A stretch of 9,214 bases of DNA from an archaeon (GCA_024409185.1 JAKSUD010000027.1:1-9214); one strand, 5' to 3'; shown: positions 1-6,792, counted from the first letter of the stretch. The notes: a model not told the origin generated them from the sequence alone. A program made the numbers and translations.

Positions 1-95
1 ATTCCAACAGGTAATGTTACTATCTTGTTAAATGGTACTGAAATAACTAATATAACTCTTGATGGTGAAGGTAACTTTAGTTATTCTATTTCCGG

Positions 96-425
96 TTTAA
101 ATGCAGGATTTTATAATATTACTGTCCGTTATAATGGTGATTCAAATTATACTGAATCTAGTACTAACTTAACAGATATTATTGTAAATCAAGGCAATCC
201 TACTGTTAATGTAGTAATTAATTCAGATATTATTAGTTTTGGTGAAAATGTTACAATTACTGGTAATGTTACAGGATTAGATGTTGTTCCTACTGGTAAT
301 GTTACTATCTTGGTAAATGGTACTGAAGTAGCTAATAAGACTCTTACTGATGGTAAATTTAGTTATTCTATATCTGATTTAAATGCAGGATTTTATAATA
401 TTACTGTCCGTTATAATGGTGATTC
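96..425 (+). repeat. Near-identical 282-bp-period repeat in adhesin
   Basis: Bases 96-143 and 378-425 are identical over 48 bp, and the match continues to 153/435 with one mismatch. The offset is 282 bp, or 94 codons, exactly one type A repeat. The phrase encoding PTGNVTIL recurs at about 4, 289, 1102 and 1384. This is a tandem duplication that has hardly diverged. Confidence 0.85.
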
Positions 426-1836
426 TAATTATACTAGTATTGAAAATAGCACTGATTTAACTGTTATTCCTAAGAATATTACTATTCTTACTTTTATTAA
501 TGAGACTGTTTATAGTGATAATCTTACTGGTAATATTAATACTAATATTACTAATAAATCTGGTAATATTAGTGTGATTATTAATGGTACTGTTTACAAT
601 GGTACTGTTGGTTCTGATGGATTATTTATTCTTAATAATACTGATTCTTTAAATGCAGGTCATTATGAATATTGTCCAGTTAGTTTTATTTCTGCTGATG
701 GAAACTATATTGCTGAAGATGATTGTGCATTTAACATTATTCGTAAAAATATCACTATTAATGCCACTATTAATAATATTACTTATGGTGATAATCTTTC
801 AGGTTCTGTAAATGCAGATTTCTCAGGAAGAATTAGTATATATCCTGGAGACGGTAATTTTAGTTATGAATTTGATACTATTGGTCCATTTACTACTGAA
901 TGGGAATACCTATTAAGTGCTGGTACTTACGAAGCAGGTATTATTTTCTTATCTAATAATGGTAATTATCAAGGTTATGCTAATGTTTCATATACTATTA
1001 ATAAAACTAATTCAACTGTAACTATTGATGTTGATGATATTAATTATGGTGAAAATGTTACTGTTAATGGTACTGTTATTGGTTTAGAAGAGGCTACTAT
1101 TCCTACTGGTAATGTTACTATTTTAGTAAATAATACTGAAATAGCTAATGTAACACTTATTTGTGGTAAATTTAACTATTCTATTCCTAATTTAGATATT
1201 GGAGATTATAATATTTCTGTCATTTATAATGGTGATAATAATTATAATAGCTCTGAATGTAGAGCTAATGTCACTGTTAAGTCTATTCCTGCTCAAGGTA
1301 TTAATATTGCTGTTAATACTCCTGATTGTGGTGATGATGCAGTGGTTAATGTTACTGTTATTGGTTTAGATGGTAAAGCAGTTCCTACTGGTAATGTCAC
1401 TATCTTAGTGAATGGTACTGAATATGCTAATAGAACTCTTAGTGATGGTAAGTGTAATTGTAGTATTCCTAATTTAAATATTGGTGATTATAATATTACT
1501 GTCATTTATAACGGTGATAATAATTATACTAGTATTGAAAATAGTACTATATTGACTGTTATTCCTAAATCTATTAATATGAGTGCTGTTATTAATAATG
1601 CTACTTATGGTGATGATACTATTAGTGGTAAAGTTAACGCTAGTATGAATGGTACTGTTACTATTCAAGTTGTTCCAGGTAGTACTAAACCTATTAATGT
1701 AACTGTTAATGAATCTGGTGAATTCACTATTCCTTTAAAATTACCTGTAGGCACATATTCTAATGTGAGTGTAACTTTCTTATCATCTGATGGTAATTAT
1801 AGATGAAGTACAAGAGTTAATCTCACTATTAATAAA
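196..1836 (+). repeat. Larger A-B-B-A module of 1095 bp, partly duplicated
   Basis: Bases 426-449 and 1521-1544 are identical over 24 bp, at an offset of 1095 bp (365 codons). With the same offset, the type A repeat at 196 maps close to the one at 1294, and the type B repeat at 475 maps to the one at 1570. The A-to-B junction TSIENST..LTVIPK appears at both places. The array therefore grew by copying multi-domain blocks as well as single repeats. Confidence 0.65.
1804..1806 (+). other. In-frame TGA stop inside adhesin
   Basis: Codon 602 of the open frame is TGA, inside the last type B repeat between GNYR and STRVNLTINK. The homologous place in the preceding type B repeat reads GNYQ-G-YANVSYTINK, with Gly encoded GGT at 973-975. 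A GGA to TGA change would therefore explain the stop in one step. The frame stays open on both sides and the repeat finishes normally, so no frameshift is involved. Downstream there is no ATG with a ribosome binding site; the first possible start in frame is TTG at 1879, inside the next domain. Confidence 0.9.
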
Positions 1837-2400
1837 TTAGATCCTCAAGTTACTGTTGATATTGGTTCTGATGAGTCATTGGATATTAAGTTTGGTGATA
1901 CTGTTGTAGCTATTGTTGGTGTTCCTGATGATGCTACTGGTGTTGTTTACTTTAGTCTTGATAATGAAACTTGGATTCCTGTAACTATCCAGAAAGGTAA
2001 AAATTCAGTAGAATATGATATACCTGATTTAGATGCAGGAAATTATATCTTATTTGTTAAATACAGTGGAGATGACAAATATAATTCTGTTTATAGGGAA
2101 AATCCTTTCTCTGTTAATCAACTTAAAACTACTGTTACTGTTGATCCTGTAAAAGGTAAAGCAGGAGAAAAAGTTAAAATCACTGCAAGAGTAAAAGATG
2201 AAAGTGGTAATCCTGTCGAAGAAGGAACAGTAATTATTGGATTTAATGGTAAAGAATACAAAGCAAATATTGTAAATGGTATTGCAACAATTGAAGTTAT
2301 TTTACCAAATAAAGCAGGTAACTATTCTGCTACTGTTTACTATGAAGGATTCAACTATAATAGTTCTTACACAACTTTCACTGTTGAAGTAAGTGATATT

Positions 2401-2538
2401 CCAGGTCCAAATCCAGATCCTAATCCTACTCCAATTAATAATTCTGTAGGAAATATGGAAAACACTGGTAATCCAATATTAGTATTAATTATTGCATTAT
2501 CTGCTATTGGTCTTGAATCATTTAGACGTAAATTTTAA
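2401..2538 (+). other. C-terminal linker and membrane anchor of the adhesin
   Basis: After the last Ig-like repeat the frame encodes a Pro/Asn-rich spacer (PGPNPDPNPTP), then NTGN, a hydrophobic segment of about 17 residues (PILVLIIALSAIGLESF) and the basic end RRKF. This order of spacer, helix and positive tail is typical of surface proteins held in the archaeal membrane by their C-terminus. Because it lies after the TGA at 1804, a protein terminating there would lack the anchor and be released or degraded. Confidence 0.75.
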
Positions 2539-2551
2539 AATTAAATAATAT

Positions 2552-2586
2552 GGGAATTTATTTTCCCTACTTTTTTTATTTTTCTA
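2552..2586 (+). terminator. Hairpin and T-tract terminator after adhesin
   Basis: GGGAA (2552-2556) pairs with TTCCC (2563-2567) across a 6-nt loop. It is followed by T7 at 2571-2577 and another T-run to about 2584. The run of G and C stands out in this AT-rich DNA. The structure lies between the adhesin stop and the ribosome binding site of the CLC gene, so it should end the adhesin transcript. Confidence 0.7.
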
Positions 2587-2587
2587 T

Positions 2588-2592
2588 AGGAG
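2588..2592 (+). promoter_or_regulatory. Ribosome binding site of CLC gene
   Basis: AGGAG at 2588-2592 lies 7 nt before the ATG at 2600. This is the same spacing class as the other genes of the window (6-7 nt) and fixes the CLC start. Confidence 0.8.
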
Positions 2593-2599
2593 ATTAAAA

Positions 2600-3955
2600 A
2601 TGGGTTTAAAAGATAAACTTAACTTATCAAATAAAGATGATAAAACAAAACAAGATAAAGAAGGAAAACCTATCATTTCAAATATTGATTCTAGCAAAGA
2701 AGTTAAAAAAAGTAGTTTGGGAATGATTCTTTTTGCATTGGTTATTGGTTTTATTGTTGGTGCAATTGTTTGGACTATTTTTAGATTTTCTATAGTATTA
2801 ACTGATTTAATATGGGGAACTGCTTTTAATGTTGCTAACTTTTATTGGTTGCCTTTAATAATATGTGCTATTGTAGGTCTTTGTATTGGTTTATTTACCA
2901 AATATTATGGAAATAATCTTCATACAATAGAAGAAATTGTGGAGATAGTACAAACTAAAGGCTAATTTAAATATGATAAATTATCTACAGCAGCTATTGC
3001 ATTTTTATTACCAATTATTTTTGGAGGTTCAATAGGGCCTGAAGCAGGTTTAACTGGTATTATTGTAGATTTATGTACTAGATTAAACACTGCTCTTAAA
3101 AAAGCAGGAATAAGAGTTGTTAATCTTCCTGAAATTACTGTATCTGCAGCAGTATCTTCTATTTTTGGAACTCCTATTATTGGTATCTTTTCTGGTGAAT
3201 CTGGAGTATTTTATAGGGATAAAAATGATGAACTTTATAATGAATATAATCCTAAAGATTATACTTTTAGAAGAGAAGTTAAATTTATTTTATATACTGC
3301 ATCAGCATTAGGGTCATTTGGAGCATTTATTTTATTAGGTTCAATATTCCAAGGTGGTATGGGATTACCTCGTTTTACAGCAATAACACTTCAATTTTCA
3401 GATATAATATGGATAATTCCTTGTTTAATTATGGGTTATATTGGAGGATTGTTATTCCATTTTGGAGAATATGAATTTAGTAGTTTAAGTGAAAAATTAG
3501 AAAACAATATCGTACTTAAACCTGTTATTGCAGGTATTATTTTAGGTGTTTTAGGTAGTATTTTACCTTTAGTCTTATTTTCAGGGAAATCTAATTCATT
3601 TATATTAATGAGTAGTTGGCAAGGTATGGTTGCAATTGTTTTAATTGCAATTGGTTTAATTAAATGTATTTTAACACCATTATGTCTTAATTTCGGTTGG
3701 AAAGGTGGACATTTCTTCCCATGTATCTTTGCAGGAATTGCATTAGGATATGGTATTGCATTATTTAGTGGTGCAGATCCAATGTTCTGTGTATCTATAA
3801 CTACAGCAGCAACTTTAGCATCAATTCAACGTAGGCCATTACTTGTCTTAGCTCTTTTATTCTTATGTTTCCCACTTTCAAGTGTTCTTTGGTTAGGTCT
3901 AGCATGTTTAATTGGAGCAGCACTTCCAATACCTAAAAAATGGTTAAAAGAATAA
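2600..3955 (+). pseudogene. CLC-family voltage-gated chloride channel/transporter, broken by in-frame TAA
   Basis: Read through the TAA at codon 122, the frame gives about 451 residues, a normal length for a prokaryotic CLC protein of the inner membrane. Residues 1-38 are hydrophilic and Lys-rich; many hydrophobic helices follow from about residue 40. Recognisable CLC signatures are GGSIGPEAG (142-150), matching the conserved GxxGP anion-path motif, and GGHFFP (369-374), matching GxFxP. The first anion-site motif GSGIP is not conserved: the equivalent stretch (104-112) is GNNLHTIEE. Ile145 lies where E. coli CLC has its gating glutamate, so proton-coupled exchange of the usual kind is doubtful. 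TAA at 2963-2965 separates the first two helices from the catalytic core, and the frame continues unchanged to the stop at 3953-3955. Reinitiation at the next in-frame ATG (3359) would drop the GxxGP motif, so function is unlikely unless the stop is a sequence error. Confidence 0.85.
2963..2965 (+). other. In-frame TAA stop inside CLC gene
   Basis: The codon series is AAA GGC TAA TTT AAA TAT GAT, encoding KG-stop-FKYDK. It falls in the hydrophilic connection between the GNNLHTIEE segment and the helix leading to GGSIGP. No shift of frame occurs. CAA, GAA or AAA to TAA in one step would explain it. The ATG at 2973 is in another frame, and no in-frame ATG follows until 3359. Confidence 0.9.
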
Positions 3956-3977
3956 AATAATTAAAATTATTATAAAA

Positions 3978-4015
3978 TTCTATTTTTTATTTATTTCTAT
4001 TTTTTATTAAAAAAT
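3978..4015 (+). terminator. T-rich terminator region after CLC gene
   Basis: TTCTATTTTTTATT occurs twice, at 3978-3991 and 3995-4008. The second copy overlaps a 17-bp palindrome (3999-4015) of ATTTTTTA, a central T and TAAAAAAT. Archaeal RNA polymerase stops on T-tracts, and the region starts 22 bp after the CLC stop codon, so this is the likely transcript end. Confidence 0.5.
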
Positions 4016-4159
4016 AATTATAAACTCAGTTTTAATTTAAATTGACTATTTATTTTTCCTATTTTAAACAATAACTTTTATATAATATCTTGTATATAAT
4101 GTATAATAATATAAATTATAAGACATTTTACTATAAAATTTATATTTTACTTTAAAAAA

Positions 4160-4229
4160 TTATTGAGTTTTTGTAAAAAAAGATGACTCAATAAATATTT
4201 TTTTAAAAATATTAACTCAAAAATGAGTT
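4160..4229. promoter_or_regulatory. ACTCA/TGAGT inverted-repeat cluster upstream of mfnB
   Basis: TTATTGAGT (4160-4168) is a perfect inverted match to ACTCAATAA (4186-4194). AACTCA (4214-4219) is inverted against TGAGTT (4224-4229) with 4 nt between. Between the two pairs lies an AT palindrome with 9-bp arms (4194-4202 and 4205-4213). A further AACTCA lies at 4023-4028. Repeated half-sites just before a promoter suggest a protein-binding operator. A folded RNA or terminator is the alternative. Confidence 0.4.
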
Positions 4230-4235
4230 TTATAA
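4228..4235 (+). promoter_or_regulatory. Candidate TATA box of mfnB
   Basis: TTTTATAA at 4228-4235 fits an archaeal TATA element and would place the transcript start about 25 nt downstream, near 4259. A second candidate, AATTATAC (about 4238-4245), cannot be excluded. The first overlaps the last TGAGTT half-site, so a protein bound there could block the promoter. Confidence 0.4.
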
Positions 4236-4251
4236 GAAATTATACTTAACT

Positions 4252-4268
4252 ATTTGATAATATCAAAT
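4252..4268. promoter_or_regulatory. 17-bp palindrome in mfnB leader
   Basis: ATTTGATA, a central A, and TATCAAAT form a perfect palindrome ending 10 nt before GGAGG. It would overlap the expected transcript start, so it may be an operator. An RNA hairpin next to the ribosome binding site is the other possibility. Confidence 0.45.
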
Positions 4269-4278
4269 TAAATTAATT

Positions 4279-4283
4279 GGAGG
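4279..4283 (+). promoter_or_regulatory. mfnB ribosome binding site, favours TTG start
   Basis: GGAGG at 4279-4283 ends 1 nt before the ATG at 4285 but 7 nt before the TTG at 4291. The other four genes with visible starts in this window have 6-7 nt. The site therefore points to TTG 4291 as the true start. Confidence 0.75.
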
Positions 4284-4290
4284 AATGTAT

Positions 4291-5007
4291 TTGCTTTTAT
4301 TAATAAGTCCTATAAATCATGAAGAAGCAATTGAATCCATTGAAGGTGGAGCAGATATTGTAGATGTAAAAAACCCAAAAGAAGGTTCTCTTGGAGCTAA
4401 TTTCCCTTGGGTAATTAAAGATATTAGAGAACTCACTCCAGAAGATATGCTTGTAAGTGCTACTTTAGGAGATGTTCCTTACAAACCTGGAACTGTTTCC
4501 TTAGCAGCTATGGGAGCTTTAGTTTCTGGTGCAGATTATATTAAAGTTGGATTATATGGTACCCAAAACTATGAAGAAGCAGTAGAAGTTATGGAAAATG
4601 TAGTAAAAACTGTTAAAGATAACAACCCTGATGCTACTGTTGTTGCTTCTGGTTATGCTGATGCTCACAGAGTAGGAGCTGTCAGTCCTTGGGATATTCC
4701 AAAAGTAGCTAGAGACTCTGGTGCAGACTTAGCTATGTTAGATACTGCTGTTAAAGATGGTCACACTTTATTTGATTATCTTGATATTGATGATTGTAGA
4801 AAATTCACTGAAGAAGCTCATGGATATGGTTTAAAAGTTGCTTTAGCAGGATCTGTTAAAAAAGATCAATTAAAACCATTATACGATGTTGGCTGTGATG
4901 TTGTAGGTGTTAGAGGTGCTGCTTGTGTTGGTGGAGACAGAAATACTGGTCACATTGACAGAACTGCAGTAGCTGAGTTAAAAGAACTCGTACAATCCTT
5001 TGAATAA
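4291..5007 (+). CDS. mfnB: (5-formylfuran-3-yl)methyl phosphate synthase (4-HFC-P synthase)
   Basis: Cytoplasmic TIM-barrel enzyme that joins two glyceraldehyde-3-phosphate molecules into 4-(hydroxymethyl)-2-furancarboxaldehyde phosphate, the furan precursor of methanofuran, the first C1 carrier of methanogenesis. The 238-residue product begins MLLLISPIN and contains [22 protein letters not shown], split here as GGADIVDVK and [13 protein letters not shown], both typical of this family. Counted from TTG 4291, Asp25, Lys27 (the Schiff-base lysine), Lys85, Asp151 and Lys155 fall at the active-site positions I recall for the Methanocaldococcus jannaschii enzyme. An ATG two codons upstream (4285) would add Met-Tyr and shift this numbering, and it lies too close to GGAGG. 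The gene appears to be a single transcription unit with its own promoter region. It is intact, with no unusual residues. Confidence 0.93.
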   Translation: MLLLISPINHEEAIESIEGGADIVDVKNPKEGSLGANFPWVIKDIRELTPEDMLVSATLGDVPYKPGTVSLAAMGALVSGADYIKVGLYGTQNYEEAVEVMENVVKTVKDNNPDATVVASGYADAHRVGAVSPWDIPKVARDSGADLAMLDTAVKDGHTLFDYLDIDDCRKFTEEAHGYGLKVALAGSVKKDQLKPLYDVGCDVVGVRGAACVGGDRNTGHIDRTAVAELKELVQSFE

Positions 5008-5060
5008 TTAATTTATATTTATTAAAGTAGTTATTAGTTAATTCTTAATGAGTAGCTAAT
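5008..5060 (+). terminator. Weak hairpin region after mfnB
   Basis: AAGTAGTTA (about 5024-5032) and TAATTACTT (about 5058-5066) can pair with one mismatch across a long loop. There is no long T-run directly behind, only short T-rich stretches. A transcript end between mfnB and guaB is plausible, but the signal is weak. Confidence 0.25.
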
Positions 5061-5061
5061 T

Positions 5062-5096
5062 ACTTATTATTTAACTATTAACTTATTATTTGACTA
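5062..5096. repeat. 16-bp direct repeat upstream of guaB
   Basis: ACTTATTATTTAACTA (5062-5077) is repeated as ACTTATTATTTGACTA (5081-5096), with 15 of 16 bases equal and a period of 19 bp. The pair sits immediately before the candidate TATA box at 5101, on the side where an archaeal activator would bind. Confidence 0.6.
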
Positions 5097-5100
5097 AAGA

Positions 5101-5108
5101 TTTTATAC
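5101..5108 (+). promoter_or_regulatory. Candidate TATA box of guaB
   Basis: TTTTATAC at 5101-5108, preceded by the purine-rich TAAAGA as a possible TFB-recognition element, would place the transcript start near 5130. That leaves a leader of about 45 nt before the ATG at 5177. Confidence 0.45.
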
Positions 5109-5129
5109 GAATTATTTTTATTTGATTAA

Positions 5130-5167
5130 AAACGGTTAGGGATAAACGTTTAGATAAATGTTTTAGG
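5130..5167 (+). repeat. Three imperfect AAAYGTTTAG-like units in guaB leader
   Basis: AAACGGTTAGGGAT (5130-5143), AAACGTTTAGAT (5144-5155) and AAATGTTTTAGG (5156-5167) follow one another directly. The last runs into the ribosome binding site GGTGG (5166-5170), which is 6 nt before ATG. The units would lie in the 5' leader or at the transcript start. A binding site for a regulator is possible; no known riboswitch is recognisable. Confidence 0.4.
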
Positions 5168-5176
5168 TGGGATATT

Positions 5177-6676
5177 ATGTTTTCAGATAAAATTTTAAAT
5201 GCAAAACCAGCATATACTTATGATGATTTTTTACTTGTACCAAATGCATCTTGGATTGAAGCTAAAGATGTAGAAACTACAGTAAAATTAACTAAAGATA
5301 TTAAATTAAACATACCTATTATGAGTGCTGCAATGGATACAGTTACAGAAGCTCGTTTAGCTATTGCACTTGTTCAAGAAGGTGGTATTGGAGTTATTCA
5401 CAGAAATATAACTCAAGAAGTTCAAGTTGAAGAAGTTAGAAAAGTTAAAAATGCAGAAGATATTACTGTACGTGATGTTGTTACTGTTAATCCAGATTCT
5501 TCTATTGAAACAGTACAAGATATTATGCGTAATGAATCTGTAAGTGGTCTTCCAGTTATTGAAAATGATAAAATTGTAGGTATTATTAGTAAAAGAGATG
5601 TAAGACCTATTATTAAATCTGGAGCTAATAAGAAAGTTAAAGACATAATGACTTCTGAAGTTGTAACTATTCGTGAAAATATAACTCCTGAAGAAGCTTT
5701 AGATATAGCTTATGAAAATAAAGTTGAGAGACTTCCTGTTGTAGATGATGAAGGAACTCTCGTTGGTATTTTAACTATTAAAGATATTTTAAATCAAGAT
5801 CAACATCCTAATGCAGCTCGTGATAAAGATGGTAAATATTTAGTAGCTGCTGCTTGTGGTCCATTTGATTTAGACAGAGCTATGGCTTTAGATGAAGCTG
5901 GAGCAGATATTATTTCTGTTGATTGTGCTCATGCTCATAATATGAATGTAGTTAAATTCGCTGAAACTATTAAAGATAATATTGATGCAGATTTATGTAT
6001 GGGTAATATTGCTACTTCCCAAGCTGCTGAAGACTTAATTGCACATGGTGCAGATGGTCTTAAAGTAGGTATTGGTCCTGGTTCTATTTGTACTACTCGT
6101 ATTGTTGCAGGTATTGGTGTTCCTCAATTAACAGCTATTGCTGATGTTGCAGATATTGCAAAAGACGCTGGTGTACCTGTTATTGCAGATGGTGGTCTTA
6201 GATACTCTGGAGATATTGCAAAAGCTATTGGTGCTGGAGCAGATGTAGTAATGCTCGGTAACTTACTTGCTGGAACTTTAGAAGCTCCTGGTGATGTTGT
6301 AACTATGAATGGTAGAAAATTCAAACAATACCGTGGAATGGGTTCAATGGGAGCTATGACTGGTGGTTCTGGTGGAGGAGCTGCTGATAGATACTTCCAA
6401 GAAGTAGATAAAACTCAGACTACTCAAATGAAACATTCTAAATTAGTTCCTGAAGGTGTAGAAGGTGTTGTACCTTACAAAGGAACTGTTAGTGAAGTTG
6501 TTTTCCAATTAGTTGGAGGATTAAAATCTTCCATGGGTTACTGTGGTGCTAAAGATATTAATACTATGAAAGAAGTTGCACACTTTGTAAGAATTACTTC
6601 AAGTGGTATTAAAGAATCTCACCCACACGACTTTTTAATTACTAATGAAAGTCCAAATTACCCAACTTTTGATTAA
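5177..6676 (+). CDS. guaB: IMP dehydrogenase
   Basis: Cytoplasmic enzyme that oxidises IMP to XMP with NAD+, the committed step to GMP. The 499-residue length is usual for a full CBS-containing form. The N-terminal part of the TIM barrel (about 1-93, with [12 protein letters not shown] at 47-58) is followed by a pair of CBS domains (about 96-208), which bind adenine or guanine nucleotides and tune activity. The barrel then resumes. The catalytic loop [11 protein letters not shown] has the nucleophile Cys305; [11 protein letters not shown] (336-346) and GNLLAGT (361-367) bind the IMP phosphate. The flap carries DRYFQ with Arg404-Tyr405, needed for hydrolysis. GMGSMGAM (387-394) is also typical. 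All key residues are present. The start has GGTGG 6 nt upstream. Regulation may involve the repeats at 5062-5167, which is inference only. Confidence 0.97.
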   Translation: MFSDKILNAKPAYTYDDFLLVPNASWIEAKDVETTVKLTKDIKLNIPIMSAAMDTVTEARLAIALVQEGGIGVIHRNITQEVQVEEVRKVKNAEDITVRDVVTVNPDSSIETVQDIMRNESVSGLPVIENDKIVGIISKRDVRPIIKSGANKKVKDIMTSEVVTIRENITPEEALDIAYENKVERLPVVDDEGTLVGILTIKDILNQDQHPNAARDKDGKYLVAAACGPFDLDRAMALDEAGADIISVDCAHAHNMNVVKFAETIKDNIDADLCMGNIATSQAAEDLIAHGADGLKVGIGPGSICTTRIVAGIGVPQLTAIADVADIAKDAGVPVIADGGLRYSGDIAKAIGAGADVVMLGNLLAGTLEAPGDVVTMNGRKFKQYRGMGSMGAMTGGSGGGAADRYFQEVDKTQTTQMKHSKLVPEGVEGVVPYKGTVSEVVFQLVGGLKSSMGYCGAKDINTMKEVAHFVRITSSGIKESHPHDFLITNESPNYPTFD

Positions 6677-6693
6677 ATAACTTATTTTATTTA

Positions 6694-6732
6694 AAGAGTT
6701 AATAACTTTATTTTAAAGTTAAAATAACTCTT
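6694..6732 (+). terminator. First hairpin after guaB
   Basis: AAGAGTTA (6694-6701) pairs with TAACTCTT (6725-6732). Inside it TAACTTTA (6703-6710) pairs with TAAAGTTA (6714-6721) around a 3-nt loop. Only one base on the left and three on the right are unpaired between the two stems. It begins 18 bp after the guaB stop and is followed by a short T-rich stretch. Confidence 0.6.
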
Positions 6733-6734
6733 AT

Positions 6735-6792
6735 TTTAATTATACAAACTTTATAGGACTTTTTTGTATAATTAAATTTTTTATTTTTTTAA
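6735..6792 (+). terminator. Second hairpin after guaB, with T-tracts
   Basis: Two perfect 14-bp arms, 6735-6748 and 6763-6776 (core ATTATACAAA and TTTGTATAAT), surround a 14-nt loop. T-runs follow at 6777-6782 and 6784-6790. This is the strongest terminator-like structure in the window and should separate guaB from the PIN-ATPase gene. Confidence 0.7.

Larger units (their letters stand above)
1..2538 (+). pseudogene. Adhesin-like surface protein with Ig-like repeats, 5' cut by window, broken by in-frame TGA
   Basis: The frame is open from base 1, so the true start and signal peptide lie outside the window. The product is a chain of about nine Ig-like beta-sandwich repeats of 86-97 residues, resembling the bacterial Ig-like group 3 (Big_3) domains of methanogen adhesin-like proteins. 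Type A repeats carry PTGNVTILVNGTE, then a GDYNITVIYNGDNNY-like strand pair. Type B repeats carry TYGD near the start and DGNY near the end. Order: A (1-195), A (196-474), B (475-747), B (748-1005), A (1006-1293), A (1294-1569), B (1570-1836), A (1837-2124), A (2125-2403). The C-terminus is a Pro/Asn linker, one hydrophobic helix and RRKF, so the protein should be anchored outside the cell membrane. TGA at 1804-1806 splits it; the same frame continues to TAA at 2536-2538. The repeats are Asn/Thr/Gly-rich with mostly T-ending codons, unlike the downstream genes. A role in attachment is inferred from the family. The gene may be a recent pseudogene, or the TGA may be a sequence error. Confidence 0.85.
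3956..4290. other. Gene-free AT-rich region upstream of mfnB
   Basis: I see no credible gene or RNA in these 335 bases. They hold the T-rich terminator of the CLC gene (3978-4015), a stretch of overlapping TATA-like sequence (about 4077-4130), a cluster of AACTCA/TGAGTT motifs (4023-4229), an AT palindrome (4194-4213), the likely mfnB TATA box and the palindrome before its ribosome binding site. Confidence 0.7.

Noticed and set aside
96..1544. CRISPR-like array from regularly repeated sequence
   Set aside because: The repeats are codon-phased, of 282 and 1095 bp period, and encode homologous protein domains.
1879..2538. Separate gene starting at TTG 1879
   Set aside because: It starts inside an Ig-like domain, has no ribosome binding site, and is in the same frame as the upstream adhesin. 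It is the continuation after the internal stop.
1804..2965. Selenocysteine or pyrrolysine recoding at the two internal stops
   Set aside because: Pyrrolysine uses TAG and neither stop is TAG. TAA has no known archaeal recoding. No selenocysteine-type catalytic context is visible at the TGA, and the paralogous repeat has Gly there.
3117..3311. Small Leu/Ile-rich reading frame on the + strand
   Set aside because: It overlaps the CLC frame, which encodes recognisable CLC sequence here. The hydrophobic translation is a product of shifted AT-rich codons.
3359..3955. Independent 198-residue membrane protein from ATG 3359
   Set aside because: Same frame as the CLC gene, starts in the middle of a membrane domain, and the only purine-rich sequence is about 1 nt from the ATG. 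It is the C-terminal part of the broken CLC gene.
4077..4130. Possible small RNA or extra promoter in the TATA-like stretch
   Set aside because: The sequence is almost pure A and T with overlapping TATAAT-like words, which is expected from composition. No stable fold or terminator pairs with it.
4285..4287. ATG 4285 as mfnB start
   Set aside because: Only 1 nt from GGAGG, and it would shift the catalytic residues out of the family numbering; TTG 4291 fits both criteria.
5109..5176. Purine riboswitch in the guaB leader
   Set aside because: The stretch is too short, and I see neither the three-way junction pairing nor the conserved loop sequences of known purine-sensing RNAs.
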